Assembly: GCF_035956715.1 (NCBI RefSeq)
Contig: NZ_CP108381.1
Coordinates: 5,550,001-5,614,000, forward strand
Source: Nocardia sp. NBC_01329
GTDB taxonomy: Bacteria > Actinomycetota > Actinomycetes > Mycobacteriales > Mycobacteriaceae
Direction of reading: 5' to 3'
DNA length: 64,000 nt
The first letter of the stretch is position 1. Each line of letters opens with the position of its first letter. The translations under genes and the position numbers were made by a program. Under the pieces are notes generated by a model. That model did not search any database, was not told the origin of the DNA, and saw only the letters and a list, made by a program, of their open reading frames with translations. Of the stretch, positions 41,663-49,008 are shown one piece after another.

Positions 41663-43433
41663 GCTCGCCAATATTAATCAAGCCCGGTGCGGAGCTCGTC
41701 CACAGGTCGGGCTGTGTTCCGGGTGCCGCCGCGAAATCGCTCAGTGCGGGAACCTCACGATCGGCGCTGTGCTCCCGGGGCACCCGTGGATTCATCCATT
41801 CGCGCAGCACAGCGGTAGCCCGGACATCGTCCTCGTTGTACTCCAGCAGCCGTGTGCGCTGAGTGAGGTCGGGATCGGCATCGTAGCCGACTGCCCGCCG
41901 GTACCAGCTCATCGAAGCCTCGCCTCCGGCCTCGGGGTCACGCCAGGCGAAACCCGCCACGGGTGCGATCTTCTTGAGCCCTTTACCGCTCGGGCAGATG
42001 AACTGATCGGTGACCGCTTGGAACATATCGACCCACTGGATGGAATCGACGAACTCGGTGACCTGCTTCTCCGTCGGTACTCCGGGGCGCCCGGCGAACC
42101 GCCGCGCCGACTCGTAGAGCCATTTGTCCTCGGCGCTACGCGAATAGCAGTAGGCGGCGAAGGTTTTCCCGGCCGCCGTGGCCTGCGCCCTGATCTCCAT
42201 CAACCAGGTCCAGAATTCGCCGAAGGACCGGCCCTCGTCCTCGGTGGGCAGCGGATCCCAGGTGACGAATGCCCGATATCGCCCGTCGAGCAGGGTGCCC
42301 CACAGATAGGCGCCGTCTTCCTGATAGCTCTCCAGATCGACATCCACCTCGACATCGGCGCGACGCACCCAGACCCGGTCGAACCGACGTACCAGCGGTG
42401 CCTGGACCAGCCACGCCCGTGCGGTGACCACGGTTTCCTCGAACGGGCCGTGCTGCCAGTCGTCGGGTTCGGGACCCGACCAGGCGGCGAGTTCGTCGAT
42501 GGTCGTGACCCCGTGCCCGCGCAGCACCTCGGCGCGCGAACCCGGCGCCACCACACTCACATCGCGGTGGTCGTTCAGCCAGGCCTGGCAACCGCCTTCC
42601 GCGCCCCGGTTCCACCAGATGCACTGACGGCATTCGGGGACCTTCGAGGGCACGGTTTCCACCTGCCCGCGCACCACCGCGATCCGGTCGGCGAAACGGC
42701 TGTCGTAGTCGGGAAGGACCGTGGTCAGATCATGGACCAGGATCCGGTCGAAATGAAACCCGATGACGCCGCCGATCGCCGTGGCCGTTGCCAGTCCGTG
42801 ACGCTCCAGCATCCGGTACACATGGGCCAGCCGCTGCTGGTCGCGCGGCTGCTGGCGGAGTTTGCGAGCACGGTCGGGAACGGGGTGCCAATCGAACAGA
42901 TCAGAGGTCAGCGGATGGAATTCGGCCGGTTCGGGCCGACGGGGGTCGGTCACCTTGTGATTGACGACGAGGACCGGGATATAGCCGCCGTTGCGGATAT
43001 CGCGCAGCAGGATCTCGGCGCCACCGCGACGACCGGTATCGGGGTCCAACGGCAGCAGCCCACCCCAGATCCGGGCGGCCCCGGACGCACAGGCACGCAG
43101 AGTGGCCGCGGCACGGGCGCTCGCGGGCAGTGCCGGGTCGATGACCACCCAGCCGGCGGGATCGGCCGCGGTGAGGGTGTCGCGCACCCGATCGCGGTGG
43201 GCCTGGGCTGCTGCCCGTCGCTGCTGAACCCCCGCGTCCTCGCGTACCTCGGTGAGCTGTTCAGGATGCGCGGCATCCAGTCCGAGCCGATGGCGACAAC
43301 CGATCAGGCCCCGGGCATCGAGGAACGCGGGCCGGTCCGCCCCGGCGGTGGTCCGCCCGGACGGCACGGGAGACTCCCGCCGCTCGCTCTCGGCGTCGGA
43401 GGGGTCTTCGCTGTCGACACTGCCCGGTTGCAC
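41655..43433 (-). CDS. RecB-like (TM0106 family) nuclease with RNase H-like domain
   Basis: A 592-residue protein in two parts. The first 330 residues form a PD-(D/E)XK-like nuclease core (WVVIDPALPA, GYIPVLVVNHKVTDPRRPEP, and the Cys cluster in PECRQCIWWNRGAEGGCQAWL that may bind an iron-sulfur cluster). The last 250 are RNase H-like (DVEVDVDLESYQEDGAYLWGTLL, and the terminal YNEDDVRATAVLREWM). The family is often called TM0106 RecB-like nuclease and lacks a known role. The GTG at 43433 is chosen as the likely start since the upstream extension is shadow. It is joined to htpG by overlap. Confidence 0.85.
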   Translation of the reverse strand: MQPGSVDSEDPSDAESERRESPVPSGRTTAGADRPAFLDARGLIGCRHRLGLDAAHPEQLTEVREDAGVQQRRAAAQAHRDRVRDTLTAADPAGWVVIDPALPASARAAATLRACASGAARIWGGLLPLDPDTGRRGGAEILLRDIRNGGYIPVLVVNHKVTDPRRPEPAEFHPLTSDLFDWHPVPDRARKLRQQPRDQQRLAHVYRMLERHGLATATAIGGVIGFHFDRILVHDLTTVLPDYDSRFADRIAVVRGQVETVPSKVPECRQCIWWNRGAEGGCQAWLNDHRDVSVVAPGSRAEVLRGHGVTTIDELAAWSGPEPDDWQHGPFEETVVTARAWLVQAPLVRRFDRVWVRRADVEVDVDLESYQEDGAYLWGTLLDGRYRAFVTWDPLPTEDEGRSFGEFWTWLMEIRAQATAAGKTFAAYCYSRSAEDKWLYESARRFAGRPGVPTEKQVTEFVDSIQWVDMFQAVTDQFICPSGKGLKKIAPVAGFAWRDPEAGGEASMSWYRRAVGYDADPDLTQRTRLLEYNEDDVRATAVLREWMNPRVPREHSADREVPALSDFAAAPGTQPDLWTSSAPGLINIGERD

Positions 43434-43631
43434 GCAAGCAGTATGGTCCCTGCCCCCGACACTCCACCCAATCGAGCATCTCGGAGCGACGTCGCCGCAC
43501 CGGTACGGGCAGAGTCTCTCGCCGGTTCGGCCGGGAACCCGATAGGGTGTCGGCGAACCGTGTGACACGGGTGGACGGTGCGGTTTCCGTGTCGTATCGC
43601 CGTAGCGAACAAGCATTACGGAGGGCCTTCG

Positions 43632-44270
43632 ATGGGGTTGTTCACCAAGCGCAAACGGCGGCCGAGTCGGCGGGCCGAAGCCAAGGCTCTCAAACACAAG
43701 GCCGCCATGGAGGCCAAGCTCGGCGCGAAGAACGATCGGAAACGGCAACGCGCGGAAGCCCGTTCGCAGCGCAAGGTCGCCGAGGCGCAGATCGCCGCCC
43801 TGCAGGCCGAGGAGAAGGCCGCCCTCAAAACGGCCGCGCGGGCCGAACGGGATCCGTTCAGCCCCGGCCAGATCAAGAAGTACCTCGGGGTGGCGCGGGT
43901 GCTGGTTCCGGTGCTCGCCCCGCTGGCCTACCGCGGCGCGACCTACGTGCGCGGGCAGCTCGATGCCCGGCGGGCCGCGCGGCTCGGTGTCGGAGTGGAT
44001 CAGCTCGGCGACTACACCGGGCACGGTGGCCGGTTGCAGGCCCGTATCGGCAATACCGAGGCCGCCCTGAACAAGATCGCGGCCGGGAAGGCCGACAAGG
44101 ACACCCAGCAGTTCGTCGCCGATTCCCGGAACCGGCTCGAGGCCCTCACCGCGGCCGTACGCACCGCCGACCAGATGCCCGCGGCCCGGCGGCGGTCGGT
44201 GTACACGTCCATCACCACGGAACTGTCCCGGATCGAAGCGGACGTACTCGCCCGCCTCGGCGTCGCCTGA
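43632..44270 (+). CDS. DUF6474-like protein
   Basis: A 212-residue protein. The first 75 residues are extremely basic (GLFTKRKRRPSRRAEAKALK) and form a long charged helix rich in Ala, Lys, Glu and Arg, likely a coiled coil. A hydrophobic patch follows (YLGVARVLVPVLAPLAYRGATYV), then a helical C-terminal domain. The pattern matches the DUF6474 family found across mycolata; I am fairly but not fully sure of the number. A membrane-associated, RNA- or envelope-linked role is possible. The ATG at 43632 is used. Confidence 0.78.
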   Translation: MGLFTKRKRRPSRRAEAKALKHKAAMEAKLGAKNDRKRQRAEARSQRKVAEAQIAALQAEEKAALKTAARAERDPFSPGQIKKYLGVARVLVPVLAPLAYRGATYVRGQLDARRAARLGVGVDQLGDYTGHGGRLQARIGNTEAALNKIAAGKADKDTQQFVADSRNRLEALTAAVRTADQMPAARRRSVYTSITTELSRIEADVLARLGVA

Positions 44271-44418
44271 CCGCGACCCGGCACCGATCGGCCCCGCTGC
44301 CTCGCCGGATACCCGGCCCGAGTGCGCGGGCAACGGCCGGGTCGGCGACTATGGACACTGCCCTGCCCACTCCCCGACCAGCCGGGCCCGGTCAGGTCGG
44401 CGAATCCGAAAGCCCGCG

Positions 44419-45048
44419 ATGCCCAGCACGTACCCGACTCCCGCACTGCTGCGGGGCTGCGTGGTGGGCGCGACGACCGGAGCGCTGGCCATCGCCGCGC
44501 ACGGCGCGGCGGGTGGCGGCTACCCCACCTCCGCCGGAGCGGCGCTGCTGTTGCTCACGGCACTGCTGGCCGGGGCGGCTTCCGGATCGATCATCGGCGA
44601 AACCGGCCGGTGGGCGGCATCGGGCCGCGCCATCCTGGTCCCTCTCGCGGCCGGGCAGTTCGCCGGACACTGGGCGCTGACCGGGCTCACCGGTCATCAC
44701 GACACCACCGGTGAACCGACCGCGGATGTGCTGTCCGCCGGGGCGATGACCACCGCCCATCTGGTCGCGCTCACGGTCTGTGCGCTGATGATCACCGCGG
44801 CCGAGCGGCTCTACCGGTCGGCGTCCTCGGTGGTGCGTACGTTGCTCGATCCACCACGCCCCGCCCCGGGTACGCCCCGGGTCCGTATCGCCGCGACCAC
44901 CGCGGTCGCGGCGCATCGCTCTCCGAACGGAGCGTCGGGTCCACGCGCGCCACCTGCGCGCACCAGCCCCCGCACCCTTGTTTCCCTCGGAGAGAAAGCT
45001 TCCAACACATGTCCCACGGGATCTCCCCCGTCCTGCGCCAGGGTCTGA
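44419..45048 (+). CDS. membrane protein of the YcnI-CopC-CopD copper module
   Basis: The 209-residue product has four probable membrane helices in the first 135 residues (ALLRGCVVGATTGALAIAAHG, AALLLLTALLAGAASGSIIG, ILVPLAAGQFAGHWAL, TTAHLVALTVCALMITAAERL). Histidines sit at membrane edges, including GLTGHHDTTGEP. The tail is basic and Pro/Ala-rich. Its end overlaps the start of the YcnI gene by 40 bases, so it belongs to that operon. Similar proteins precede YcnI in many actinobacteria. Metal handling is inferred from the neighbours. Confidence 0.78.
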   Translation: MPSTYPTPALLRGCVVGATTGALAIAAHGAAGGGYPTSAGAALLLLTALLAGAASGSIIGETGRWAASGRAILVPLAAGQFAGHWALTGLTGHHDTTGEPTADVLSAGAMTTAHLVALTVCALMITAAERLYRSASSVVRTLLDPPRPAPGTPRVRIAATTAVAAHRSPNGASGPRAPPARTSPRTLVSLGEKASNTCPTGSPPSCARV

Positions 45049-45653
45049 CCGCGACCTTCGCCGCGGGTTTCGTACTCGCCGGAGCCGGTACCGCGGCCGC
45101 CCACGTAAGCGTTTCCGCACCGGACGCCGAACCCGGGCACGGCGCTGTAGCCACCTTCAGCGTGCCGACCGAATCGGATACCGCCGCCACCACCTCGGTA
45201 CGGGTCACCGTGCCGGGATTCTCCACCGCCCGCACCGAGCCGGTCCCCGGCTGGACTGCGAAGATCGACCGCGACGACAAGGATCAGGTCACCGCTGTCA
45301 CCTGGACCGCGAATCCGGGCAGCCCGGGTATCCGGCCGGGCGAGTTCCAGCGTTTCACGGTCTCGCTCGGGCCGTTCCCGGAATCCGATTCGGTCGCGTT
45401 CCCGGCCGAACAGACCTACAGCGACGGCACCGTCGTGCGCTGGAACGAGACCGGTGACCACGATTCGGTCGAACATCCCTCGCCGGTGGTCACGCTGGCC
45501 GGAGAGGAAGCCGGCCACGGAGATCATGCGGTCGCGGCGCCCGCCGAGGACAGCAGCGACACCACCGCCCGCTGGCTCGGTGGTCTCGGTCTGGCGCTCG
45601 GTGCACTGGCCTTGGGCGCGGGAGTCGGCGCCGTGGTCCGGAGCCGGCGATGA
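45009..45653 (+). CDS. YcnI-type (DUF1775) copper-module protein
   Basis: A 214-residue exported protein. The signal peptide ends AGAGTAAA and the mature protein begins HVSVSAPDAEPGHG, the N-terminal histidine that binds copper in YcnI. A beta-sandwich follows (TSVRVTVPGF, GWTAKIDRDD, RFTVSLGPFPESDSVAFPA). A C-terminal helix (LGGLGLALGALALGAGVGAVV) anchors it to the outer face of the membrane. Family members bind Cu(II) with the histidine brace plus a nearby Trp. It overlaps its upstream neighbour by 40 bases and copC by 4. Confidence 0.9.
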   Translation: MSHGISPVLRQGLTATFAAGFVLAGAGTAAAHVSVSAPDAEPGHGAVATFSVPTESDTAATTSVRVTVPGFSTARTEPVPGWTAKIDRDDKDQVTAVTWTANPGSPGIRPGEFQRFTVSLGPFPESDSVAFPAEQTYSDGTVVRWNETGDHDSVEHPSPVVTLAGEEAGHGDHAVAAPAEDSSDTTARWLGGLGLALGALALGAGVGAVVRSRR

Positions 45654-46201
45654 CCGACCGGACGACCCGGTGGGGCCGACGCTTCGCACTGGTGGCCACC
45701 CTGATCATGGTTGCCCTCGGCGCTGCGACCGGACCGGCCACCGCCCACTCCGCGGTCGTGGGCAGCGAACCCGCCGACGGCGCGACCGTCGAGGTCGGTC
45801 CGCAGCGCGCCACCATCACCTTCAACGAACCCCTGCAACCGAACTTCCCGGCCATGACCGTGGTGGGGCCGGACGGGAACCTCTGGTCCAAGGGCGATCC
45901 GGTCGTCGACGGCCGCAACCTCGGTGTCGAGGTAGGTGAACTCGGCCCGGCCGGCGTTTACCGGATCGCCTACCGTGTGACCTCGGCCGACGGCCACGTC
46001 GTCAACGGTGAGCGCAGCTTCACGCTGAGCACGGCCGGTAACGGCACTCCGGGCCCGGCGGCGAACGCGCAGGGCGGGAACGGCGGATCAGGCGGCATTC
46101 CGGTGTGGGTGTACATCGTCGGGGCGATCGTGCTGTTCGGCGGCGGTCTCGCGTTCGCGCTGTTCGGATCGAGCCTGGGCAAGGGTGAGAAACAGCGGTG
46201 A
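45650..46201 (+). CDS. copC: CopC-domain copper-binding protein
   Basis: A 183-residue protein: signal peptide (LVATLIMVALGAATGPATA), then the CopC domain starting HSAVVGSEPADGATV. The N-terminal histidine and the DGHVVNGERSF motif form the Cu(II) site. A glycine-rich linker and a C-terminal membrane helix (VWVYIVGAIVLFGGGLAFAL) anchor it outside. CopC passes copper to CopD for import. The ATG overlaps the ycnI stop by 4 bases, and its own stop overlaps the copD GTG. Confidence 0.92.
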   Translation: MTDRTTRWGRRFALVATLIMVALGAATGPATAHSAVVGSEPADGATVEVGPQRATITFNEPLQPNFPAMTVVGPDGNLWSKGDPVVDGRNLGVEVGELGPAGVYRIAYRVTSADGHVVNGERSFTLSTAGNGTPGPAANAQGGNGGSGGIPVWVYIVGAIVLFGGGLAFALFGSSLGKGEKQR

Positions 46202-47124
46202 GAAACGGCGTCCCGAGCGGGACCGACGAACGGATCGCGCTCGGACTCGTGATCCCGGCGGGCCTGCTCGGGGTACTGCTGGCCTGGGCGCTCGGCGGTG
46301 TCCCGGCGGCTTCGACTGTACGGTTCTGCGCCGATATCGCAGGCGCGGCCGTACTCGGCCTCACCCTCGCACCGCGGCTGGCCGACCGGATCGAGGTGCC
46401 CTGGCGGATGCTGGCAGGGCTGGCAGGGCTCTGGTGCTGCCTCGAATTCGCGACATCGATCTTCGCCGCGGGCGAGGTGGTCGGTTCGGGGGTGACGGCG
46501 CTGAGTCCGGCCGATTTCGGCACCTACCTGCTGCGGATCAGCGCCGGCCAGATCGGCCTGGTCATCTTGGCTGCCACTGCCGGGATCGCGCTGTACGCCG
46601 CCGTCGCGTTCCGGCGGCCCGGTCAGCGTTCGGCCGATCTGGTCCTCGTCTTCGCGGCGGTATGCGTGACCCTGCGCCCGATCACCGGCCATATGTCGCA
46701 GCAGCCGGCCGGTTCGGTGCTGGCCGCGGTGCATGCCCTGGCGGCGTCGACCTGGCTGGGCCTGCTGCTGGCGCTGGGCCTGGTGGTCCGCGGGCGTCGC
46801 GGCTGGGCCGAGGCGTTGCCCGGGTATTCGGCGGTGGCACTGCCGATGATCGCGGCGGTGGCGCTGACCGGGGTACTCAACGGCCTGGTGCGCCTGGGTG
46901 GGTTCGCGGCGTTCTTCACCACTGGTTATGGGCGGATCATGCTGGCCAAATCGATCCTGCTCGCGATACTGCTGGTGCTGGGCTGGTGGTGGCGCCGGAG
47001 CTGGGTGGCGGCGGCGGCCGCGCACCGGATCTCCGCGGCGGCGTCGCTGCGTCGCGCGGTGCTGGAGGTCGCGGTGATGGCGGTGGTGTTCGGGCTGGCG
47101 GCCTCGCTGGCCATCACCGGATAG
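46198..47124 (+). CDS. copD: CopD-family copper import membrane protein
   Basis: A 308-residue membrane protein with about eight helices. The CopD signature histidines lie in RPITGHMSQQPAGSVLAAVHALAASTWLGLLLALGL. A late conserved stretch is LTGVLNGLVRLGGFAAFFTTGYGRIMLAKSILL. With CopC and YcnI it forms a copper uptake or redistribution route, opposite to CopA efflux 34 kb away. The GTG start overlaps copC by 4 bases. The stop overlaps the -10 box of the next gene. Confidence 0.9.
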   Translation: MRNGVPSGTDERIALGLVIPAGLLGVLLAWALGGVPAASTVRFCADIAGAAVLGLTLAPRLADRIEVPWRMLAGLAGLWCCLEFATSIFAAGEVVGSGVTALSPADFGTYLLRISAGQIGLVILAATAGIALYAAVAFRRPGQRSADLVLVFAAVCVTLRPITGHMSQQPAGSVLAAVHALAASTWLGLLLALGLVVRGRRGWAEALPGYSAVALPMIAAVALTGVLNGLVRLGGFAAFFTTGYGRIMLAKSILLAILLVLGWWWRRSWVAAAAAHRISAAASLRRAVLEVAVMAVVFGLAASLAITG

Positions 47125-47127
47125 GCT
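47122..47127 (+). promoter_or_regulatory. -10 box for leaderless DUF5313 gene 1
   Basis: TAGGCT lies 6 bases before the ATG at 47134 and overlaps the copD stop. Together with the lack of a ribosome binding site this suggests a leaderless transcript separate from the copper operon. Confidence 0.55.
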
Positions 47128-47133
47128 GGGTTC

Positions 47134-47511
47134 ATGCCTGCCCGAACTCCGAGTCTCCTCCAGCGGATCGGGTACGTCTGTGGCCGGACGCTGCCCGCCG
47201 AGTACGCGGACTGGGTACTGAACGATCTGACGGGGCCGGGTGCGACCCGCCGCTATCTGGTCCGGATGCTGGTGCCGCTCGTCCTGGTACTGCTGCTGTT
47301 CCTGCTGGTACCGGGGCCGCTGTGGATCGGAGCATCGATGATGGCGCTGCTGCTGATCCCGCTGATCTTCTTCACCGTGGCGCTCACCTACGTCTTCCGA
47401 CGCAATCGGCTGGTGAAGCACGGACTGGACCCGGAGCTGGCCGTCGCCGACGTCCGCCGCCGCGCGTCCGTCGAACGGGCCGCCTACGAGCGGCGGCACG
47501 GTCGCGCCTGA
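47134..47511 (+). CDS. DUF5313 membrane protein, first copy
   Basis: A 125-residue protein. Its short helical start (LLQRIGYVCGRTLPAEYADWVLNDLTGPGATRRYLVRML) is followed by two membrane helices (LVPLVLVLLLFLLVPGPLWI, MALLLIPLIFFTVALTYVF) and a basic tail (RRNRLVKHGLDPELAVADVRRR). This is the DUF5313 family, small membrane proteins of mycolata without known function. It is 40% or more alike the next gene by eye, so they are tandem duplicates. Confidence 0.83.
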   Translation: MPARTPSLLQRIGYVCGRTLPAEYADWVLNDLTGPGATRRYLVRMLVPLVLVLLLFLLVPGPLWIGASMMALLLIPLIFFTVALTYVFRRNRLVKHGLDPELAVADVRRRASVERAAYERRHGRA

Positions 47512-47555
47512 ACCCGGGCCGGGAATTACCCCTGGTGAGCGATATCACACGGGCA

Positions 47556-47561
47556 TAGCCT
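47556..47561 (+). promoter_or_regulatory. -10 box for leaderless DUF5313 gene 2
   Basis: TAGCCT lies 6 bases before the ATG at 47568, the same arrangement as in front of the first copy. The duplicated genes thus keep the same promoter placement. Confidence 0.5.
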
Positions 47562-47567
47562 GGAGCT

Positions 47568-47930
47568 ATGAACAAGCCGACTTTCAAGCAACGGATGATC
47601 TACGATCTGGGCTTCGAACTGCCCCCGGAGTTGCATGAGTGGGTAGTTCAGGACCTCATCGGCCGCGGGGCCATGAAGCGCTATATGATCCGCTTCCTCG
47701 TGCCGATCATCCCCTTCCTCGTGCTGATCCTGCTGTATCCGGGACCTATGACACTCAAGCTCGGGATTATCGTGATGATGATCGTGCCGCTGATCATCTT
47801 CGGGATCTCCCTGAGTTACGTGTGGCGCCGGTTCCGCTTCGTACAGCACGGACTGGATCCGAACCTGGTCGACGAACAGAAGTTCTCCCGACTCGATCGT
47901 GAGCTGTACAACCTTCGCTACCGCCATTAG
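47568..47930 (+). CDS. DUF5313 membrane protein, second copy
   Basis: A 120-residue paralogue of the preceding gene. It shares FKQRMIYDLGFELPPELHEWVVQDLIGRGAMKRYMIRFL, two membrane helices (VPIIPFLVLILLYPGPMTL, GIIVMMIVPLIIFGISLSYV) and the RRFRFVQHGLDPNLVDEQKFSR tail. The motif E-x-x-x-W-V-x-x-D-L before the first helix is conserved between both. Function unknown. It starts 57 bases after the first copy. Confidence 0.83.
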   Translation: MNKPTFKQRMIYDLGFELPPELHEWVVQDLIGRGAMKRYMIRFLVPIIPFLVLILLYPGPMTLKLGIIVMMIVPLIIFGISLSYVWRRFRFVQHGLDPNLVDEQKFSRLDRELYNLRYRH

Positions 47931-48011
47931 TCGCCCGCGTCCGGTCTACGGAGTGTCCGGCGACGGGGGGTGATGCCCACTGCGGCGATCCACCCGGCAC
48001 AATCGACAAAC

Positions 48012-48500
48012 ATGACCGAATCAGAGCAGCAGGTGGCCACCGCGGATCTCGCCGACGAGATCGGGCCCGATATCCGGAGTTGTGACACCCAGTTCATCCA
48101 GTTCGGCGGCCGCCAGGTGTTCGCCGGCCGGATCGTCACGATCCGCTGTTTCCAGGACAACCTGCTGGTCAAGCAGATGCTCGGCGAACCCGGTGCCGGT
48201 CGGGTACTGGTGGTCGACGGCGGGGCGAGTGTGCACACCGCCCTGGTGGGCGACATCATCGCCGGCCGCGGAGTCGACAACGGCTGGGCCGGGGTCGTGG
48301 TGAACGGCGCGGTGCGCGATTCGGCGATCCTGCGGACCCTCGAGATCGGTGTGAAGGCTCTGGGGACCAATCCCCGCAAGAGCACCCAGACCGGCAGTGG
48401 CGAGAAGAACGTACCGGTGGAGTTCGGCGGCGTGACCTTCAACCCGGGCGAGGTGCTCTACAGCGACCACGACGGCATCGTGGTGCGCGCCGAATCCTGA
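48012..48500 (+). CDS. rraA: RraA-like protein (ribonuclease E activity regulator / HMG aldolase family)
   Basis: A 162-residue RraA-family protein. The signature block is VDGGASVHTALVGDIIAGRGVDNGWAGVVVNGAVRDSAILRTLEIGVKALGTNPRKS. In E. coli RraA binds and inhibits RNase E. Related members are 4-hydroxy-4-methyl-2-oxoglutarate aldolases whose conserved GD-x(20)-R-D motif is also present here, so it may have either role. The ATG at 48012 (MTESEQQ) is used. Order and length match Rv3853, once annotated menG. Confidence 0.92.
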   Translation: MTESEQQVATADLADEIGPDIRSCDTQFIQFGGRQVFAGRIVTIRCFQDNLLVKQMLGEPGAGRVLVVDGGASVHTALVGDIIAGRGVDNGWAGVVVNGAVRDSAILRTLEIGVKALGTNPRKSTQTGSGEKNVPVEFGGVTFNPGEVLYSDHDGIVVRAES

Positions 48501-48537
48501 CCCGCGACCGCCGCCCCGCTACCCGGCGGGCTCTGAG

Positions 48538-48759
48538 TTAACCGGTGCCCACCCTGGCGGTATGACCCGCGATGGCGACGACATCGCCGACCTGCAACTG
48601 CCGGCCGCGGCGCAATTCGACCTCGTCGTTCACGCGGACCAGCCCGGCGGCGATAACTGTCTTGGCCTCCGACCCGGATTCGATCAGATTGGCCAGTTTC
48701 AGGAACTGTCCGAGCCGTATGGCGTCGTCGTCGATCGGCACATCGATTGGATCCGACAT
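48538..48759 (-). CDS. S4-domain RNA-binding protein (YaaA/RqcP-like)
   Basis: A 73-residue protein that is almost only an S4 domain: IRLGQFLKLANLIESGSEAKTVIAAGLVRVNDEVELRRGRQLQVGDVV. Such small S4 proteins bind tRNA or rRNA, and the RqcP type helps in ribosome quality control. The ATG at 48759 is used; a longer frame extends upstream but is not family-like. It lies alone, converging on rraA and diverging from lysX. Confidence 0.87.
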   Translation of the reverse strand: MSDPIDVPIDDDAIRLGQFLKLANLIESGSEAKTVIAAGLVRVNDEVELRRGRQLQVGDVVAIAGHTARVGTG

Positions 48760-49008
48760 AGGTTTATGCTTACTCCCCCGGTCACGGCGCATACCGACCG
48801 GCCCCGGCGATCCGATGACTCCGGTCGCGTAACAACAAGACTTTTCCGACATTTCGGGACAGGTTCGCGCGCCACGCCCGGGACCCGGCTTCCCATATCG
48901 GCCAACCGTGCCCGCGCACAGGGAAATACGTGCGTTTCCGGCCCGACATACCATTAACACGCTGGGCCACAGCCATGATTCGGTGATTCCTGGCGTCAGA
49001 CTGGGACG

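Noticed and set aside
41655..44333. 892-residue version of the nuclease
   Set aside because: The first 300 residues are antisense to the DUF6474-like gene; the GTG at 43433 gives a normal-length protein.
47970..48011. Extended start for RraA
   Set aside because: The extra 14 residues (MMPTAAIHPAQSTN) are not family-like.
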